From the NCBI GenBank assembly GCA_963575645.1, contig OY754465.1, forward strand, positions 1,364,001 through 1,428,000: DNA of 64,000 nt. Direction: 5' to 3'. A program made the translations under genes and the position numbers. Every line of letters starts with the position of its first letter. The stretch's first letter is position 1. Below are positions 62,820-64,000 of this stretch, piece by piece. The notes under the pieces were generated by a model, which was given only the letters and a program-made list of their open reading frames with translations, did not search any database and was not told where the DNA came from. This DNA comes from Xanthostigma xanthostigma. Taxonomy: Eukaryota > Arthropoda > Insecta > Raphidioptera > Raphidiidae.

Positions 62820-63988
62820 TACTAGCGGTCCCGTCCGGTTTCACCCGGGTGTAAAAGAACGAATGGGGAAGGGAGGAACATGAGTACACACATTCATCTT
62901 AGTTTACCGGGATGAATGTTGTGTCCAAATTTCATGATGATCGGAGTTACCGTTCAAAAGCTTTTGTCGATAAAACGCTACAGTATTTATACTTTTTTAA
63001 ACTAATTTTGACGTGATAACGTCTTATAAATTGATGAATCACCAATCTTATAAATTGATAAAACACCGGCTGCATGCACGAAAAAGTGTAACGTTCCTAA
63101 CGTTCCGCCTGACCCTGTGCGTGCTTTTCTCGAAAACGGCCCTAACGATTTGGATGAAATTTACTGAAAAGGGATTTTGGGGGGCAAAAAATCCTTTTAG
63201 CTAGGTCTCATCTCTCGAAAAAATCATTTTCATACAAATTTTATCATTATAAAAATCAATTTTTTGACGTATGAAAATACTTAAATATTGTAAGTAGGTT
63301 TTGGAATTTTATATTATAAACAATGAAACATTATTGTTTTCAAAATATTATGACAGTTAATCTTTGAGACTTAAAATAAATACGAAAGAAAGAAAGTTAA
63401 AAAAAAAACAATTATATTATAGGTGGTGAGTAATTTTAATAAATAAAATTAACCTAAATTTGAAGCAAAAGATGCAATATCATAGATTCGAATTATTATA
63501 ATTATTATATAAATTTAGGTTATGTATTACGGAATACGTTATCACGTAAAACTATCGTCCGTAAACCGACTTTACAGACAACCATTTTTTTTTAATTAAT
63601 TAAATAGAATTAAAATAAATTTAAATGTAAGCCTTAGAAGAAAGCAATGTAGAAAATAATAAAAAAAATAAAAGTATTTTCGCCCAACGTAGGGCTCGAA
63701 CCCACGACCCTGATATTGACAGTCGCATGCTCTACCGATTGAGAAATCCGACGTTGGGTACTCACGCGCTAATATGAGTACCTGAATAGAAGCTTATTTT
63801 TGAGATACATTTTGCAACATTTTTCATTAATGCTCCGCTCCTAATGGTCGTAGCGTGATATTATATAGCCTATAGCCTTCCTCGATAAATGGGCTATCCA
63901 ACAATTTTTTTTCAATTTGAACCCGTAGTTCCTGAGATTAGTGCGTTCAAACAAACAGACTCTTCAGCTTTATATATTAGTATAGATA
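62820..63988 (+). repeat. Family G composite copy G5, interrupted by A7
   Basis: Matches G2 on both sides of 63009-63584 and includes a tRNA-Lys-like segment at 63682-63757 (minus). The tail CTTCAGCTTTATATATTAGT is present. Confidence 0.75.
63009..63584 (+). mobile_element. Family A element, copy A7 (nested in family G)
   Basis: TGACGTGATAACGTCTTATA ... TTACAGACAACCA then a T-tract; close to A2 in length and interior. Confidence 0.85.
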
Positions 63989-64000
63989 ATTGTAATAAAT

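Overview
The window is nuclear DNA from an AT-rich insect genome. The evidence is spliced genes with GT/AG introns, an ortholog of the Drosophila mechanotransduction channel NOMPC (TRPN family), and a dense load of typical insect transposon debris: hAT, piggyBac-like, pogo/Tigger-like and mariner-like elements, tRNA-derived SINEs, RTE-like and I/Jockey-like LINE pieces, and Penelope-like remnants. I cannot name the order or species from this sequence.

Two protein-coding genes can be assembled, both on the minus strand. (1) nompC runs from its ATG at 36461 leftward to at least 1030. I assemble 15 coding exons with consistent phases. They encode about 1587 residues: N-terminal tail, the long ankyrin-repeat array, linker, six transmembrane segments, pore and TRP helix. 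Only the cytoplasmic C-terminal tail appears to be missing, off the left edge. (2) The last four exons of a gene for a coiled-coil protein resembling the MTUS1/MTUS2 (ATIP/TIP150) microtubule-associated family lie at 62400-52277; its 5' part is off the right edge. The two genes are head to tail, separated by about 15.8 kb. NOMPC is known to be tethered to microtubules by its ankyrin domain and MTUS proteins bind microtubules, but nothing here links the two genes functionally.

Almost everything else is repeats. The nompC introns carry foldback elements, three hAT-type elements, an inverted pair of TTAA-flanked 700-bp elements, a palindromic LTR/primer-binding-site junction and several inverted repeats with hammerhead-ribozyme-like motifs. 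The intergenic region (36.5-52.3 kb) holds a GIY-YIG endonuclease ORF of Penelope type enclosed in inverted repeats, a 459-bp satellite array, a palindrome with arms over 400 bp, SINEs, and one orphan plus-strand exon-like ORF (38933-39113) that I could not assign. Introns of the MTUS-like gene hold a clean hAT insertion with an 8-bp target duplication and an inverted pair of pogo-like elements.

Two families recur across the window: family A (seven copies, always inserted in T-tracts) and family B (four near-identical copies of about 365 bp). Family letters A to H are local names used here only. No CRISPR array, rRNA or convincing functional tRNA gene was seen.
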